5,749 nt of DNA from an uncultured Lachnospiraceae bacterium. Its GTDB lineage: Bacteria; Bacillota; Clostridia; Lachnospirales; Lachnospiraceae. Positions 5,687 through 5,749 of the stretch are shown here, one piece after another. A program made the translations under genes and the position numbers. Position 1 is the first letter of the stretch. Each line of letters begins with the position of its first letter. The DNA lies in contig USKC01000209.1 of the NCBI GenBank assembly GCA_900555195.1, positions 1 through 5,749 of the forward strand, read 5' to 3'. Under the pieces are notes generated by a model that did not search any database, was not told where the DNA came from, and saw only the letters and a program-made list of their open reading frames with translations.

Positions 5687-5749
5687 CTATCCCTTCCTGC
5701 ATCCTTCCGGCACATAGCAGGCCCAATCCGGGGCGCTTCGTCCCCCTCC
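5687..5749 (-). other. Right edge: possible 3' end of another minus-strand gene
   Basis: Base composition changes from AT-rich to GC-rich near 5680. A minus-strand frame is open from the right edge to TAG at 5689-5687, giving 20 residues ending DWACYVPEGCRKG. This could be the end of a gene upstream of the operon, but I do not recognise it. A plus-strand frame from ATG 5681 is also open to the edge, without a ribosome site. Neither can be decided from 60 bases. Confidence 0.2.

Noticed and set aside
5731..5746. GGGG...CCCC hairpin near the right edge as a terminator
   Set aside because: The stem is short with a bulge and there is no T-run on either strand within the window.
5681..5749. Plus-strand ATG frame running off the right edge
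   Set aside because: It has no ribosome site or promoter at correct spacing and its translation resembles no protein start; too short to judge.

Overview
The window looks like a low-GC Gram-positive gut anaerobe of the Clostridia, most likely Lachnospiraceae. This is an inference from three things: protein style (clostridial GH94, GH51 and GH43 enzymes, and a DUF6171-like Cys-rich protein), strong GGAGG-type ribosome binding sites, and tightly packed same-strand genes. No RNA gene, CRISPR array, insertion sequence or transposase was seen.

Layout. Positions 2-394 (+) hold the 3' end of a cellobiose phosphorylase gene (GH94). It faces a block of six minus-strand genes, and the two units converge on a strong hairpin at 442-477 that probably terminates both. 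Read in its own direction from the right, the block runs: GH43-like glycosidase (5541-4588), GH43 exo-arabinofuranosidase-like enzyme (4520-3540), GH51 alpha-L-arabinofuranosidase (3498-2008), an 8-cysteine DUF6171-like protein (2004-1747), a two-domain ArsR/winged-helix regulator (1670-747), and a small protein with an Sm-like sequence pattern (757-512). Upstream of the first gene, 5580-5640 is AT-rich. It carries a convincing sigma-A-type promoter (-35 TTGCGG, 17 bp, -10 TATAAT) and two 14-bp perfect palindromes 22 bp apart.

How it works together. None of the three glycosidases shows a signal peptide, so they should act in the cytoplasm on arabinose-containing oligosaccharides imported by a transporter not in this window. 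The GH51 and GH43 enzymes would release L-arabinose from arabinan or arabinoxylan oligomers. The regulator joins an N-terminal winged helix to about 200 residues of probable beta-sandwich, and is a good candidate for a one-component sugar sensor of the operon. Its 76-bp leader holds a dense cluster of five RTNACC hexamers, a candidate autoregulatory operator. The Cys-rich protein is coupled to the GH51 gene by a TAATGAATG junction. The Sm-like protein overlaps the regulator by 11 nt. Both small proteins have unknown roles.

The most interesting part is the 3' cassette (Cys-rich protein, sensor-like regulator, Sm-like protein) attached to an arabinoside operon. The glycosidases themselves are recognisable families.
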